Source: Paucimonas lemoignei
GTDB lineage: Bacteria; Pseudomonadota; Gammaproteobacteria; Pseudomonadales; Pseudomonadaceae
Assembly: GCA_900475325.1 (NCBI GenBank)
Contig: LS483371.1
Location: 186,001-250,000 of the forward strand
Reading direction: 5' to 3'
Length of the DNA stretch: 64,000 nucleotides
Position numbers and translations under genes: made by a program. Under the pieces are notes generated by a model. It saw only the letters and a program-made list of their open reading frames with translations, was not told the origin of the DNA and did not search any database. Positions within the stretch are counted from its first letter, which is position 1; each line of letters begins with the position of its first letter. Positions 12,926 to 22,687 of the stretch are shown here, piece after piece.

Positions 12926-13567
12926 TTAGATCCCGAACTGCGCGCGATAAGCTTCGACCGCAGGCAGATGCTGCTTGAGCTGTGGGTCATCGGCCAGGAA
13001 CTGCAGGACCTGATTAAGCGAAACAATGCTGACCACCGGGATGCCGAAGTCGCGTTCGACTTCCTGGATCGCCGAAAGCTCGCCGTTGCCACGCTCCTGA
13101 CGATTGAGCGCAATCAGCACACCGGCTGCGGTGGCTTCCTGGCCTTTGATGATCTGCATGACTTCGCGAATCGCAGTGCCCGCAGTGATCACGTCGTCGA
13201 TGATCAGCACATTGCCGGTCAACGGTGCGCCGACCAGGCTGCCGCCTTCGCCATGAGCCTTGGCTTCCTTGCGGTTGAAGCACCACGGCAAATCAAGGTC
13301 GTGATGTTCAGCCAACGCCACGGCGGTAGCCGCCGCCAGGGGGATGCCCTTGTAGGCTGGGCCGAACAGCACATCGAAGGAAATACCGCTTTCAACGATG
13401 GCAGCTGCATAGAACCGGCCTAGCTGCGCCAGGGCAGAGCCACTGTTGAAAAGGCCGGCATTGAAGAAGTACGGACTGGTGCGCCCGGACTTGAGAGTGA
13501 ACTCACCGAAACGCAAAACCCCACGATCGATGGCAAAACGAATGAAATCGCGCTGATACGCCTGCAT
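12926..13567 (-). CDS. pyrE: Orotate phosphoribosyltransferase
   Basis: A 213-residue pyrimidine enzyme that condenses orotate with PRPP to give OMP. The PRPP loop [13 protein letters not shown], the N-terminal [13 protein letters not shown], the [11 protein letters not shown] motif and the flexible catalytic loop [13 protein letters not shown] are all visible. The ATG at 13567 (MQAYQRDF) gives the family length and was chosen over an upstream in-frame start seven codons earlier. It is divergent from crc across about 80 nt, an arrangement known in Pseudomonas, and followed by the DUF4124 gene. Confidence 0.96.
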   Translation of the reverse strand: MQAYQRDFIRFAIDRGVLRFGEFTLKSGRTSPYFFNAGLFNSGSALAQLGRFYAAAIVESGISFDVLFGPAYKGIPLAAATAVALAEHHDLDLPWCFNRKEAKAHGEGGSLVGAPLTGNVLIIDDVITAGTAIREVMQIIKGQEATAAGVLIALNRQERGNGELSAIQEVERDFGIPVVSIVSLNQVLQFLADDPQLKQHLPAVEAYRAQFGI

Positions 13568-13649
13568 GAAAAAAGCCCCGAATACCACGGATTTAGCTAA
13601 TTAGGTAGAGCTCGGGTATCATACACGCACGTGATTTTTGGGGCCATTT

Positions 13650-14429
13650 ATGCGGATCATCAGTGTGAACGTTAATGGCATTCAGGCTGCGGTCGAGCGT
13701 GGTTTGCTCAGCTGGCTGCAAGCTCAGAATGCTGACGTCATCTGCCTTCAGGACACCCGCGCCTCTGCCTTCGAATTGGACGACCCAGCCTATCAGCTGG
13801 ATGGCTATTTCCTTTATGCCTGCGAAGCTGAAGTTCCAGCCCAAGGTGGTGTGGCGCTTTATTCGCGGTTGCAGCCGAAAGCAGTGATCAGCGGCCTTGG
13901 CTTTGAAACAGCCGACCGTTACGGGCGTTACCTGCAAGCAGATTTCGACAAAGTCAGTATTGCTACCTTGCTGCTCCCTTCGGGGATGAATGGCGACGAG
14001 GACTTGAATCAGAAATTCAAGCTCATGGATGATTTCGGCAAATACCTGGACAAGCAGCGCCGCAAGCGCCGCGAGTACATTTATTGTGGCTCGCTGTATG
14101 TGGCGCAGCAGAAGCTGGACATCAAGAACTGGCGTGACAGCCAGCAATCTCCGGGCTTTCTGGCACCCGAGCGTGCATGGATGGACGAGATTGTCGGCAC
14201 CATGGGTTATGTCGATGCCCTGCGTGAAGTCAGCCGTGAAGGCGATCAGTACAGCTGGTGGCCGGACAGCGAACAAGCCGAGATGCTGAATCTGGGCTGG
14301 CGCTTTGACTATCAGTTGTTGACCCCAGGCTTGCGCCGCTTCGTGCGTAGCGCCCGCCTGCCGCGTCAGCCGCGCTTCTCGCAGCATGCGCCGCTGGTGG
14401 TGGATTACGACTGGACGCTGACCATCTAG
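13650..14429 (+). CDS. crc: Catabolite repression control protein Crc (ExoIII-fold, catalytically degenerate)
   Basis: A 259-residue protein that works with Hfq at A-rich mRNA sites to block translation of catabolic genes while preferred carbon sources are present. It has the exonuclease III/endonuclease fold but lost activity, and this is readable: the ExoIII Glu in its QE motif is Asp here (ICLQDTR), the GDxN catalytic motif reads CGSLYVA, and the C-terminal SDH motif reads SQH. The ATG at 13650 gives the known Crc length and N-terminus MRIISVNVNGIQAA. A TATCAT hexamer at 13616-13621 could be its -10 element. A strong terminator follows. Confidence 0.96.
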   Translation: MRIISVNVNGIQAAVERGLLSWLQAQNADVICLQDTRASAFELDDPAYQLDGYFLYACEAEVPAQGGVALYSRLQPKAVISGLGFETADRYGRYLQADFDKVSIATLLLPSGMNGDEDLNQKFKLMDDFGKYLDKQRRKRREYIYCGSLYVAQQKLDIKNWRDSQQSPGFLAPERAWMDEIVGTMGYVDALREVSREGDQYSWWPDSEQAEMLNLGWRFDYQLLTPGLRRFVRSARLPRQPRFSQHAPLVVDYDWTLTI

Positions 14430-14444
14430 CGTTCAAGCGCCCAC

Positions 14445-14475
14445 AAAAAAGCCGACCTAGTGTCGGCTTTTTTGT
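14445..14475 (+). terminator. Intrinsic terminator after crc
   Basis: Stem AAAAAAGCCGAC / GTCGGCTTTTTT with a short loop and a T-tract, 16 nt after the crc stop. The A-tract on the other side makes it potentially bidirectional. Confidence 0.9.
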
Positions 14476-14485
14476 TTGTCGATTT

Positions 14486-14558
14486 TGTAGGAGCTGCCGA
14501 AGGCTGCGAAGGCGATATGCCTGACAGACCGCCTTCGCAGCCTTCGGCAGCTTCTACA
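14486..14558. repeat. Class B REP pair (hairpin)
   Basis: Arms GTAGGAGCTGCCGAAGGCTG and complement, spacer of about 25 nt (GGCGATATGCCTGACAG region). Matches the copies at 1135, 42601, 42873, 47091 and 49798. Confidence 0.88.
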
Positions 14559-14582
14559 GGGATTCGAGGCGCCGCTCAAACC

Positions 14583-14695
14583 CCCGTGAGAGCGAGCTTG
14601 CTCGCGAAGGGGCCGGGACATCAGCATATATTTCTGAAGGCAGGAACATTGTCTTCGCGAGCAAGGTGGAGCGCCACCCCGGTCGTCCCACAGGT
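14583..14695. repeat. Class C REP pair, right arm rearranged
   Basis: Left arm contains AGAGCGAGCTTGCTCGCGAA. The right arm begins CTTCGCGAGCAAGG but then diverges (GGAGCGCCACCCCGGTCG) before TCCCACAG, so it carries an insertion or substitution relative to the cleaner class C copy at 52659. Confidence 0.65.
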
Positions 14696-14780
14696 CCTGT
14701 ATTTGCTGCGCGACAGCGCTGCGTCTGGACGACGCGGGATCTCCCACAGGTAATCAGCTGTCCCGCACCCAAACCGCGCG

Positions 14781-15149
14781 TTATTTAATCAGCCGCCACG
14801 TAAACGGATACCGATACGCCACGCCATCGTTTGCCTTGATGCCGGCAATGATCGTCAGCACCAGCGCACCGATGCACACCAGGCCGATCAGCGCGAAGCC
14901 AATGATCAGCAGCATCAGGAAGAAGCAGGCGACCATGGCCAGAGCCACAGTGATCTGGAAATTCAGCGCTTCCTTGCCTTGCGCATCGATAAACGGATCG
15001 GTTTCTTTCTTGAGCTGCCAGATAATCAGCGGCCCGAGCAAGTTGCCGAACGGGAAGATAAGCCCGAGAAACGCCGCAAAGTGACAGAACATCGCCCACT
15101 GGCGAACCTGAGCGCTTGGCGTCGGAAGCGGAAGCTGGCTGTCACTCAT
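14781..15149 (-). CDS. DUF4870 (Tic20-like) small membrane protein
   Basis: A 122-residue inner-membrane protein with a short polar N-terminus and about three to four hydrophobic segments: MFCHFAAFLGLIFPFGNLLGPLIIW (about 19-43), then 62-85 and 88-108. The pattern QWAMFCHFAAF ... LKKETDPFIDAQGKEALNFQI is the DUF4870 signature. Function is unknown. The ATG at 15149 follows GGGAA in the right position. It lies 24 nt after the rph stop on the same strand and may be co-transcribed with it. Confidence 0.85.
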   Translation of the reverse strand: MSDSQLPLPTPSAQVRQWAMFCHFAAFLGLIFPFGNLLGPLIIWQLKKETDPFIDAQGKEALNFQITVALAMVACFFLMLLIIGFALIGLVCIGALVLTIIAGIKANDGVAYRYPFTWRLIK

Positions 15150-15173
15150 GTGCGTTTCCCTTAGTCCGGTAGA

Positions 15174-15896
15174 TCAGTCGGCTAATGCGGCGGTTTGCAG
15201 CTCGAACAGCTCTGTCATGCCTTTCTGGGCCAGGGCCAGCATCGCGTTCAGCTCTTCAGGCTGGAACGGCGCGCCTTCGGCAGTGCCCTGAACTTCGATA
15301 AAGCCGCCAGCGCTGGTCATCACCACGTTGAGGTCGGTCTCGGCGGCCGAATCTTCAAGATAGTCCAGATCCAGCACAGGCTCGCCCTGATACATGCCAA
15401 CCGATACGGCTGCAATCATCTGCTTGAGCGGGTCGCCGCCCTTGAGGCCGCCACGTTTCTTGATCACTTTCAGCGCATCGGCCAAGGCGACCATGGCGCC
15501 GGTGATGGACGCTGTGCGGGTGCCGCCATCGGCCTGGATCACGTCGCAGTCGACGTACAGGGTGACGTCGCCCAGCTTGGACATGTCCAGCGCAGCGCGC
15601 AGGGAGCGACCGATCAAGCGCTGGATTTCCAGGGTGCGGCCACCTTGTTTGCCACGGCTGGCTTCGCGCTGGTTACGCTCGCCGGTAGCACGGGGCAGCA
15701 TGCCGTATTCAGCGGTCAGCCAGCCCTGGCCCTGGCCTTTAAGGAAGCGCGGCACGCCGTTCTCGACACTCACGGTGCAGATCACTTTGGTGTCACCAAA
15801 CTCGACCAGCACAGAACCCTCGGCGTGTTTGGTGTAGTTGCGGGTGATGCGGATCGAGCGGAGCTGATCGGCGGCGCGACCACTTGGACGTTTCAT
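15174..15896 (-). CDS. rph: Ribonuclease PH
   Basis: A 240-residue phosphorolytic 3'-5' exoribonuclease that trims tRNA 3' ends and helps degrade structured RNA. The start ATG at 15896 gives [15 protein letters not shown], the standard N-terminus and length. Family features include the arginine-rich [21 protein letters not shown] region (phosphate/RNA binding, shown in part), [18 protein letters not shown], and [17 protein letters not shown] with the conserved acidic cluster. It is divergent from yicC, a gene pair arrangement conserved in many gamma-proteobacteria. Confidence 0.97.
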   Translation of the reverse strand: MKRPSGRAADQLRSIRITRNYTKHAEGSVLVEFGDTKVICTVSVENGVPRFLKGQGQGWLTAEYGMLPRATGERNQREASRGKQGGRTLEIQRLIGRSLRAALDMSKLGDVTLYVDCDVIQADGGTRTASITGAMVALADALKVIKKRGGLKGGDPLKQMIAAVSVGMYQGEPVLDLDYLEDSAAETDLNVVMTSAGGFIEVQGTAEGAPFQPEELNAMLALAQKGMTELFELQTAALAD

Positions 15897-16212
15897 CTGG
15901 GATACCTGTACTGAGACGGAAAACTGCCGAGCATTATAGAGGCGCAAGCCTGTGCTGGGCACTTCTAAAACCAGTGGATGACAATCGGTGGGCAAAGAGG
16001 CCTCTGAAACGGGGCTTTGCGGCGACGTTCAAAAACCATGCATCGCTTGTCGCATTCGTGGATTGGGCGCATCCCCTGCACTGCGCTACAATCCTGCGCC
16101 TTTACAGACTGTCGTTTTTTCATGACATCCAGGCGTCGCAAAGCGCTGGGTTGCACGGCAGCCTCTGTTCCACGGATTAAAGTCACTTGATTGACTTAAT
16201 GAGGTAATTCCC

Positions 16213-17710
<1,498 letters not shown>

Positions 17711-17857
17711 ATCCAGCGGGTTGCGGGCAGCGGCTGGTCAGTTAAATCCGACCACTGGCGGCTTGCCGCTTGAAGCTTACAGCGTGCAGCTAGTAAACTC
17801 CGCAGTCCGCTCGCCCATCCGGGCATCGCGCATCCGCATTTGCTACGAGGAATACCC

Positions 17858-18121
17858 ATGGCCCGCGTAACCGTTGAAGACTGCCTAGAACACGTGGATA
17901 ACCGCTTTGAGCTGGTCATGCTCTCCACAAAGCGTGCTCGTCAACTGGCAACCGGCGGCAAAGAACCAAAGCTGGCCTGGGAAAATGACAAGCCTACCGT
18001 TATGGCTCTGCGCGAAATCGCAGCGGGCCTGATGGATTACGCTGTAATCGCAGAAGCTGAAATCGTTGAAGATGAGCCGCTTTTCGCCGCTTTCGAGGAC
18101 GAGTCCAACGAGGCCGTCTAA
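17858..18121 (+). CDS. rpoZ: DNA-directed RNA polymerase omega subunit
   Basis: An 87-residue omega subunit that helps fold and hold the beta-prime subunit and forms part of a ppGpp-binding site on RNA polymerase in E. coli. The sequence [20 protein letters not shown] and the [14 protein letters not shown] and [15 protein letters not shown] segments are diagnostic. The ATG at 17858 follows ACGAGGAA in good position. It is 60 nt upstream of spoT and 147 nt after gmk, so it may have its own promoter as well as read-through. Confidence 0.98.
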   Translation: MARVTVEDCLEHVDNRFELVMLSTKRARQLATGGKEPKLAWENDKPTVMALREIAAGLMDYAVIAEAEIVEDEPLFAAFEDESNEAV

Positions 18122-18181
18122 GCCTATGCCGGGTCGACGTAGTACGGCGCAGGGAAAAAGCCATCGGCAAGGGGTAATACC

Positions 18182-20287
18182 ATGCCGAGCATAGACGCCC
18201 TCGCCGATCGCATTTCGACCTACCTCGGCAAGGACCAGGTAAATCTGGTCCGCCGCGCGTATTTCTACGCTGAGCAAGCCCACGATGGCCAACGCCGTCG
18301 CAGCGGTGAAGCTTACGTCACGCATCCTCTTGCCGTGGCCAACATCCTTGCCGACATGCACATGGACCATCAAAGCCTGATGGCCGCGATGCTGCATGAC
18401 GTGATCGAAGACACCGGTATTGCCAAAGAAGCGCTCTGCGCCCAGTTTGGTGAAACCGTGGCCGAACTGGTCGATGGGGTCAGCAAACTGACCCAGATGA
18501 ACTTCGAGACCAAGGCCGAAGCCCAGGCGGAAAACTTCCAGAAAATGGCCATGGCCATGGCGCGTGACATCCGCGTGATTCTGGTCAAGCTCGCCGACCG
18601 CCTGCACAACATGCGCACCCTTGAAGTGCTGTCTGGCGAAAAGCGCCGACGGATCGCCAAGGAAACCCTTGAGATCTATGCGCCCATTGCCAACCGGCTG
18701 GGCATGCACAGCATCCGCATCGAATTTGAAGACCTGGGCTTCAAGGCGATGTACCCGATGCGGTCCTCGCGTATTGGTCAGGCGGTCAAGCGCGCCAGGG
18801 GCAATCGCAAGGAACTGGTCAACAAGATCGAAGAGTCGCTGAGCCACTGCCTGTCGGTCGACGGCATCGAAGGCGAAGTCAGCGGGCGGCAGAAACACCT
18901 CTACGGCATCTACAAGAAGATGCGCGGCAAGCGTCGCGCCTTCAATGAAATCATGGATGTCTACGCGTTCCGCATCATCGTCGACAAGGTTGACACCTGC
19001 TACCGGGTGCTCGGCGCTGTACATAATTTGTACAAACCGCTGCCCGGCCGCTTCAAGGATTACATCGCAATTCCCAAGGCCAACGGCTACCAGTCCCTGC
19101 ACACGACCCTGTTCGGCATGCATGGCGTACCGATTGAAATCCAGATTCGCACCCGCGAAATGGAAGAAATGGCCAATAACGGAATTGCCGCGCACTGGCT
19201 CTACAAATCGTCCGACGACGAAGTGCCAAAAGGCACCCACGCCCGTGCGCGTCAGTGGGTCAAAGGCGTGCTGGAAATGCAGCAGCGCGCCGGTAACTCG
19301 CTGGAATTCATCGAGAGCGTGAAGATTGACCTGTTCCCGGACGAGGTCTACGTCTTCACGCCCAAAGGCCGGATCATGGAGCTGCCCAAAGGCTCCACGG
19401 CGGTCGACTTCGCTTATGCCGTGCACACAGATGTGGGCAACAGCTGCATCGCCTGTCGGATCAATCGCCGTCTGGCGCCGCTGTCCGAGCCGTTGCAGAG
19501 CGGCTCGACGGTTGAAATCGTCAGTGCGCCGGGCGCGCGGCCGAATCCTGCCTGGCTGAACTTTGTCGTCACCGGCAAGGCTCGCACCCACATCCGCCAC
19601 GCCCTCAAGCTGCAACGCCGCTCTGAGTCCATCAGCCTTGGGGAGCGTCTGCTCAACAAGGTGTTGAACGGTTTCGACAGCAGCCTGGACAAGATCAACG
19701 CCGAACGGGTGCAGCTGGTGCTGGCCGAATATCGAGTCGAGGTCATCGAAGATCTCCTCGAAGACATCGGCCTGGGCAATCGCATGGCTTACGTGGTTGC
19801 GCGCCGCTTGCTTGGTGAGGGTGAGCAATTGCCCGGCACCGAAGGTCCGTTGGCGATTCGCGGTACCGAAGGTTTGGTGCTCAGTTATGCCAAATGCTGC
19901 ACACCGATTCCGGGCGACCCTATCGTGGGCCACCTGTCTGCGGGCAAAGGCATGGTTGTGCACCTGGACAACTGCCGCAACATCAGCGAAATCCGCCACA
20001 ACCCGGAAAAATGCATCCAGCTGTCCTGGGCCAAGGACGTTACGGGCGAATTCAACGTCGAATTGCGTGTCGAGCTGGAACATCAGCGCGGCCTGATTGC
20101 CTTGCTGGCCAGCAGCGTCAACGCGGCTGACGGCAACATCGAAAAAATCAGCATGGACGAGCGCGATGGTCGCATCAGCGTGGTCCAACTGGTGGTCAGC
20201 GTGCACGACCGCGTGCATCTGGCCCGTGTCATCAGAAAACTTCGTGCCTTGACCGGGGTCATTCGTATCACCCGCATGCGTGCGTAG
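18182..20287 (+). CDS. spoT: Bifunctional (p)ppGpp synthase/hydrolase SpoT
   Basis: A 701-residue RelA/SpoT homologue that both makes and degrades the alarmone (p)ppGpp. Domains in order: HD hydrolase (about 20-200) with HPLAVANIL, MLHDVIEDT and KLADRLHNMRTL, all consistent with active hydrolase; synthetase (about 215-345) with the G-loop region HLYGIYKKM, DVYAFRIIV and KDYIAIPKANGYQSLHT; TGS (about 385-445) beginning DEVYVFTPKGRIMELPKGSTAVDFAY; helical and zinc-finger-like region with YAKCCTPIPGD; and a C-terminal ACT domain (about 625-700). Length matches SpoT rather than RelA (about 745), and RelA lacks the HD motif. It follows rpoZ and precedes ridA by 24 nt. Confidence 0.97.
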   Translation: MPSIDALADRISTYLGKDQVNLVRRAYFYAEQAHDGQRRRSGEAYVTHPLAVANILADMHMDHQSLMAAMLHDVIEDTGIAKEALCAQFGETVAELVDGVSKLTQMNFETKAEAQAENFQKMAMAMARDIRVILVKLADRLHNMRTLEVLSGEKRRRIAKETLEIYAPIANRLGMHSIRIEFEDLGFKAMYPMRSSRIGQAVKRARGNRKELVNKIEESLSHCLSVDGIEGEVSGRQKHLYGIYKKMRGKRRAFNEIMDVYAFRIIVDKVDTCYRVLGAVHNLYKPLPGRFKDYIAIPKANGYQSLHTTLFGMHGVPIEIQIRTREMEEMANNGIAAHWLYKSSDDEVPKGTHARARQWVKGVLEMQQRAGNSLEFIESVKIDLFPDEVYVFTPKGRIMELPKGSTAVDFAYAVHTDVGNSCIACRINRRLAPLSEPLQSGSTVEIVSAPGARPNPAWLNFVVTGKARTHIRHALKLQRRSESISLGERLLNKVLNGFDSSLDKINAERVQLVLAEYRVEVIEDLLEDIGLGNRMAYVVARRLLGEGEQLPGTEGPLAIRGTEGLVLSYAKCCTPIPGDPIVGHLSAGKGMVVHLDNCRNISEIRHNPEKCIQLSWAKDVTGEFNVELRVELEHQRGLIALLASSVNAADGNIEKISMDERDGRISVVQLVVSVHDRVHLARVIRKLRALTGVIRITRMRA

Positions 20288-20311
20288 CCAACTACCCATC
20301 AGGAGTTCTTC

Positions 20312-20692
20312 ATGACCAAGACCGTTATCACCAGCGACAAAGCCCCTGCGGCCATCGGCCCTTACTCCCAGGCGATCAAAGCTGGCAATACTGTCTATAT
20401 GTCCGGGCAGATTCCCCTCGATCCGAAAACCATGGAACTGGTCGACGGCATCGAAGCCCAGGTCGTTCAGGTCTTCGAGAACCTCAAGTCGGTGGCTGAA
20501 GCGGCAGGCGGTTCGTTCCGTGACATCGTCAAACTGAACATCTTCCTGACGGACCTGGGCAACTTCGCCAAGGTCAATGAAATCATGGGCAAATACTTCG
20601 AGCAGCCGTACCCGGCGCGTGCCGCCATCGGCGTTGCTGCGTTGCCACGTGGTGCTCAGGTCGAGATGGACGCGATTCTCGTCATCGAATAA
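20312..20692 (+). CDS. ridA: RidA-family reactive intermediate deaminase
   Basis: A 126-residue YjgF/RidA protein that hydrolyses reactive enamine/imine intermediates (such as 2-aminoacrylate) made by PLP enzymes. Family features: [19 protein letters not shown] at the N-terminus, [10 protein letters not shown], the conserved [12 protein letters not shown] and the catalytic arginine segment [24 protein letters not shown]. An AGGAG Shine-Dalgarno precedes the ATG. It follows spoT closely and is probably co-transcribed, as in related genomes. A hairpin follows the stop. Confidence 0.95.
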   Translation: MTKTVITSDKAPAAIGPYSQAIKAGNTVYMSGQIPLDPKTMELVDGIEAQVVQVFENLKSVAEAAGGSFRDIVKLNIFLTDLGNFAKVNEIMGKYFEQPYPARAAIGVAALPRGAQVEMDAILVIE

Positions 20693-20696
20693 ATCA

Positions 20697-20720
20697 ACGG
20701 CGGGGTGTGTTTCCCGCCGT
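20697..20720 (+). terminator. Hairpin after ridA, weak terminator candidate
   Basis: Stem ACGGCGGG / CCCGCCGT with a seven- to eight-base loop directly after the ridA stop. There is only a poor T-rich tail (CTCTGAT), so it may pause or protect the 3' end rather than terminate. Confidence 0.45.
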
Positions 20721-20743
20721 CTCTGATCTAGAAGGATTCAGTT

Positions 20744-21475
20744 ATGCGCTTTGCGCTCGCCCTCTCCCTGACGGCCTTGTTTCTGACAGGCTGTGCCAGC
20801 CATGCCGACCGTAACCCGGACGGCACATGGATCAATCAGGCTGCCATCGATGCGGCTGTCAAAGGCGACAATCTGCGCCAGGCGCTGCTCGCCAATGGGC
20901 CGAACCTGGAATGGCAGATCAACACCAAAGCTGGTCAGGCGCTGTATTCCAATGGCTTTGAGGTCGGTGAAGGCAAAATCGCCAGCGCCGACAAGGGCAA
21001 GTTGCGGATCGACTACTACAACTTCGTCGAAGACCTGCAGGTTAAAGGCGATGAGCTTGTCCAGGCCGCCAGCGAGTCAGGCCCGGAACAGCGCTTTGTG
21101 CAGCCCAAAACCCCGGCCGCTGACGGCGCGCCTACCGGTAGCAGTTTCGAAGCGGCACTTTATAGCGCCTACATGGGCGGCAAGTGGACCATCGTCAGCG
21201 GTGACGGCCAGGGCGGCAAAGTCGAGTTCCTGCCTAACGGCAGCATTCAGGGCCTGCCGGAGAACGATCGCTACGCGCTGTGCCTGGCCGGTGATTGCGC
21301 AGCCATGAGCGGCGAGTACGACAGCATGTGGCTGGAGAAGGCCGAGCAGGGCAACGCCTGGATCTTCTCGCGCAAAGGCAATCAGCTGGAAATCTTCCAG
21401 GCCGTCAACGCCGCCCAGGCCAACGACATGCCTGAACTGCGCCCAGGCCCGCGCCGTTGGTTGCTTGAGAAGTAA
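20744..21475 (+). CDS. Predicted lipoprotein of unknown function
   Basis: A 243-residue protein with a clear lipoprotein signal: a hydrophobic run and the lipobox LTGC, giving Cys17 as the lipidated residue (mature start CASHADRNPDG). It should be anchored in the outer or inner membrane facing the periplasm. I see no domain I can name. A GTSF-like flexible segment near 125-140 separates two globular parts, and two cysteines (CLAGDC, about 184-189) could pair. AAGGA lies before the ATG. It is 51 nt after ridA in the same direction, with a hairpin between, so the transcription link is uncertain. Confidence 0.75.
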   Translation: MRFALALSLTALFLTGCASHADRNPDGTWINQAAIDAAVKGDNLRQALLANGPNLEWQINTKAGQALYSNGFEVGEGKIASADKGKLRIDYYNFVEDLQVKGDELVQAASESGPEQRFVQPKTPAADGAPTGSSFEAALYSAYMGGKWTIVSGDGQGGKVEFLPNGSIQGLPENDRYALCLAGDCAAMSGEYDSMWLEKAEQGNAWIFSRKGNQLEIFQAVNAAQANDMPELRPGPRRWLLEK

Positions 21476-21498
21476 TTAGCAGAAACCCCCGCAACCCC

Positions 21499-21590
21499 GT
21501 GGGAGCGAATTTATTCGCGAAGGCAATGTTCAGGTCGATGAAGATGCATCGAATGTACTGGCCTCTTCGCGAATGAATTCGCTCCCACAG
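21499..21590. repeat. Class A REP pair (REPIN-like)
   Basis: Arms GTGGGAGCGAATTTATTCGC and GCGAATGAATTCGCTCCCAC, with spacer text GATGAAGATGCATCGAATG and TACTGGCCTCTT. It lies between the convergent lipoprotein and epimerase genes. Confidence 0.92.
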
Positions 21591-21617
21591 GTTATGTGGC
21601 TGAGGCGTCCAAAACTT

Positions 21618-22472
21618 TCACTCCTCAGCCAGTAACGCCGCATACCCTTCTTTGTACGTCGCATAGCTCGGCACCCAGCCCAGCGCTTTGGCGCGCGCGT
21701 TGCTGCAGCGTTTGCTGCCGGAGCGGCGCAGGCTTGAGTTTTCAGCCCACTGGGTGACGTTCAGGTATTCGCGCATCCATTGGACCACCTCTGCCAGCGG
21801 GGCCGGGGCGTCGTCCACGCCGATATAGCAATCATCCAGAGGGATGCCGCGTGCGTCTGCGTCGAGCAGATACGCCAGTAACCCTGCTGCATCATCCGCA
21901 TGAATCCGGTTGCCATATAAAGGCGGGTCGATGGCCACGCTGTAGCCTTCGCGAACCCTGTTGGACAAATCGCTGCGACCAGGCCCGTAAATCCCCGTCA
22001 GGCGCACGATGGTGGCGGGCAAGCCGCTGTTCAGCGCCAATTGCTCCGCTTCCAGCATGACTTTGCCAGAGAAGGCGCTGGCATCGGTGGGCGAGGTCTC
22101 ATCGACCCACTCCCCGTGCTGCTGCCCATAGACGCTACTGCTGGATACAAAAATGATGCGCTTGGGGTGCTGTTGATGCTCGGCCATCCAGCCCAGTACT
22201 TTGCGTAACCCTTCGACATACGCCGCTCGATAGCCTGCCTCGTCGCGGTCAGTGGGTGTCGCGCAGTACACCAGGTAATCGAGGGGAACCCGCGGCCAGG
22301 CGGCCGGTGTTGCAGGATCGAACAAGTCGCCGGCGACGCCGATCACGTCGGCTGGCAAGCGGGAAATCGTGCGGCGCAGGCCGTAAACGGTCCAACCCTG
22401 CGGGGTCAATTGATTGGCCAGTCGGCTGCCGACATCGCCGCAACCGGCAATCAAAACAGTGGGGGCGGACAT
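21618..22472 (-). CDS. NAD-dependent epimerase/dehydratase family protein (YeeZ-like SDR)
   Basis: A 284-residue extended-SDR protein with the Rossmann motif GCGDVGSRLANQL near residue 9, in the GxGxxG spacing. Other features: a YCATPTDRDEAGYR segment, FVSSSSVYGQQHGEWVDE with the SDR serine and a Tyr in SSVYG, and RLTGIYGPGR. The canonical YxxxK is not obvious, so it may bind nucleotide without classical epimerase activity. The ATG at 22472 follows GGAGA and begins at the Rossmann strand; an in-frame start 20 codons earlier is less likely. The substrate is unknown. It is divergent from exbB. Confidence 0.82.
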   Translation of the reverse strand: MSAPTVLIAGCGDVGSRLANQLTPQGWTVYGLRRTISRLPADVIGVAGDLFDPATPAAWPRVPLDYLVYCATPTDRDEAGYRAAYVEGLRKVLGWMAEHQQHPKRIIFVSSSSVYGQQHGEWVDETSPTDASAFSGKVMLEAEQLALNSGLPATIVRLTGIYGPGRSDLSNRVREGYSVAIDPPLYGNRIHADDAAGLLAYLLDADARGIPLDDCYIGVDDAPAPLAEVVQWMREYLNVTQWAENSSLRRSGSKRCSNARAKALGWVPSYATYKEGYAALLAEE

Positions 22473-22517
22473 GTCTTGTCTCCATGGAAATGGCAGTTCA
22501 CAGCGGTCGTAACAAGA

Positions 22518-22532
22518 GTGATTCTTAATCAC
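22518..22532. promoter_or_regulatory. 15-bp perfect inverted repeat upstream of exbB, possible operator
   Basis: GTGATT-CTT-AATCAC is a perfect 6-3-6 palindrome lying between the epimerase start and the exbB promoter candidate. It only loosely resembles a Fur box, so the regulator is unassigned. Confidence 0.3.
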
Positions 22533-22571
22533 CTGACCCCTGCTGATAGAAAAAAAGATACATTATTACTT

Positions 22572-22600
22572 TTGTTAACAAGAATTACTTGCAATAATAC
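22572..22600 (+). promoter_or_regulatory. Candidate sigma-70 promoter for exbB-exbD-tonB
   Basis: TTGTTA (22572-22577), 17-nt spacer, TAATAC (22595-22600), in an AT-rich patch about 90 nt before the exbB ATG. The spacer region (AGAATTACTTGCAATAAT) is the kind of AT-rich sequence in which Fur boxes lie, but the match to the Fur consensus is poor. Confidence 0.45.
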
Positions 22601-22687
22601 CGGCCCGTTTGTTCTCTTCACGCCTCGAGCGCAACTGCTCGAACCAGCAGAACGACCCAAATTTTTCTTCTCTCAGGTCCGGCCAGC

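Larger units (their letters stand above)
14430..14780. other. Intergenic region with terminator and two REP pairs
   Basis: This 351-nt gap between the convergent crc and DUF4870 genes holds the crc terminator (14445-14475), a class B REP pair (14486-14558) and a rearranged class C pair (14583-14695). I see no gene in it. Confidence 0.8.

Noticed and set aside
17885..20299. An 804-codon open frame antisense to spoT
   Set aside because: It mirrors spoT, has no recognisable domain and is explained by high GC at third positions.
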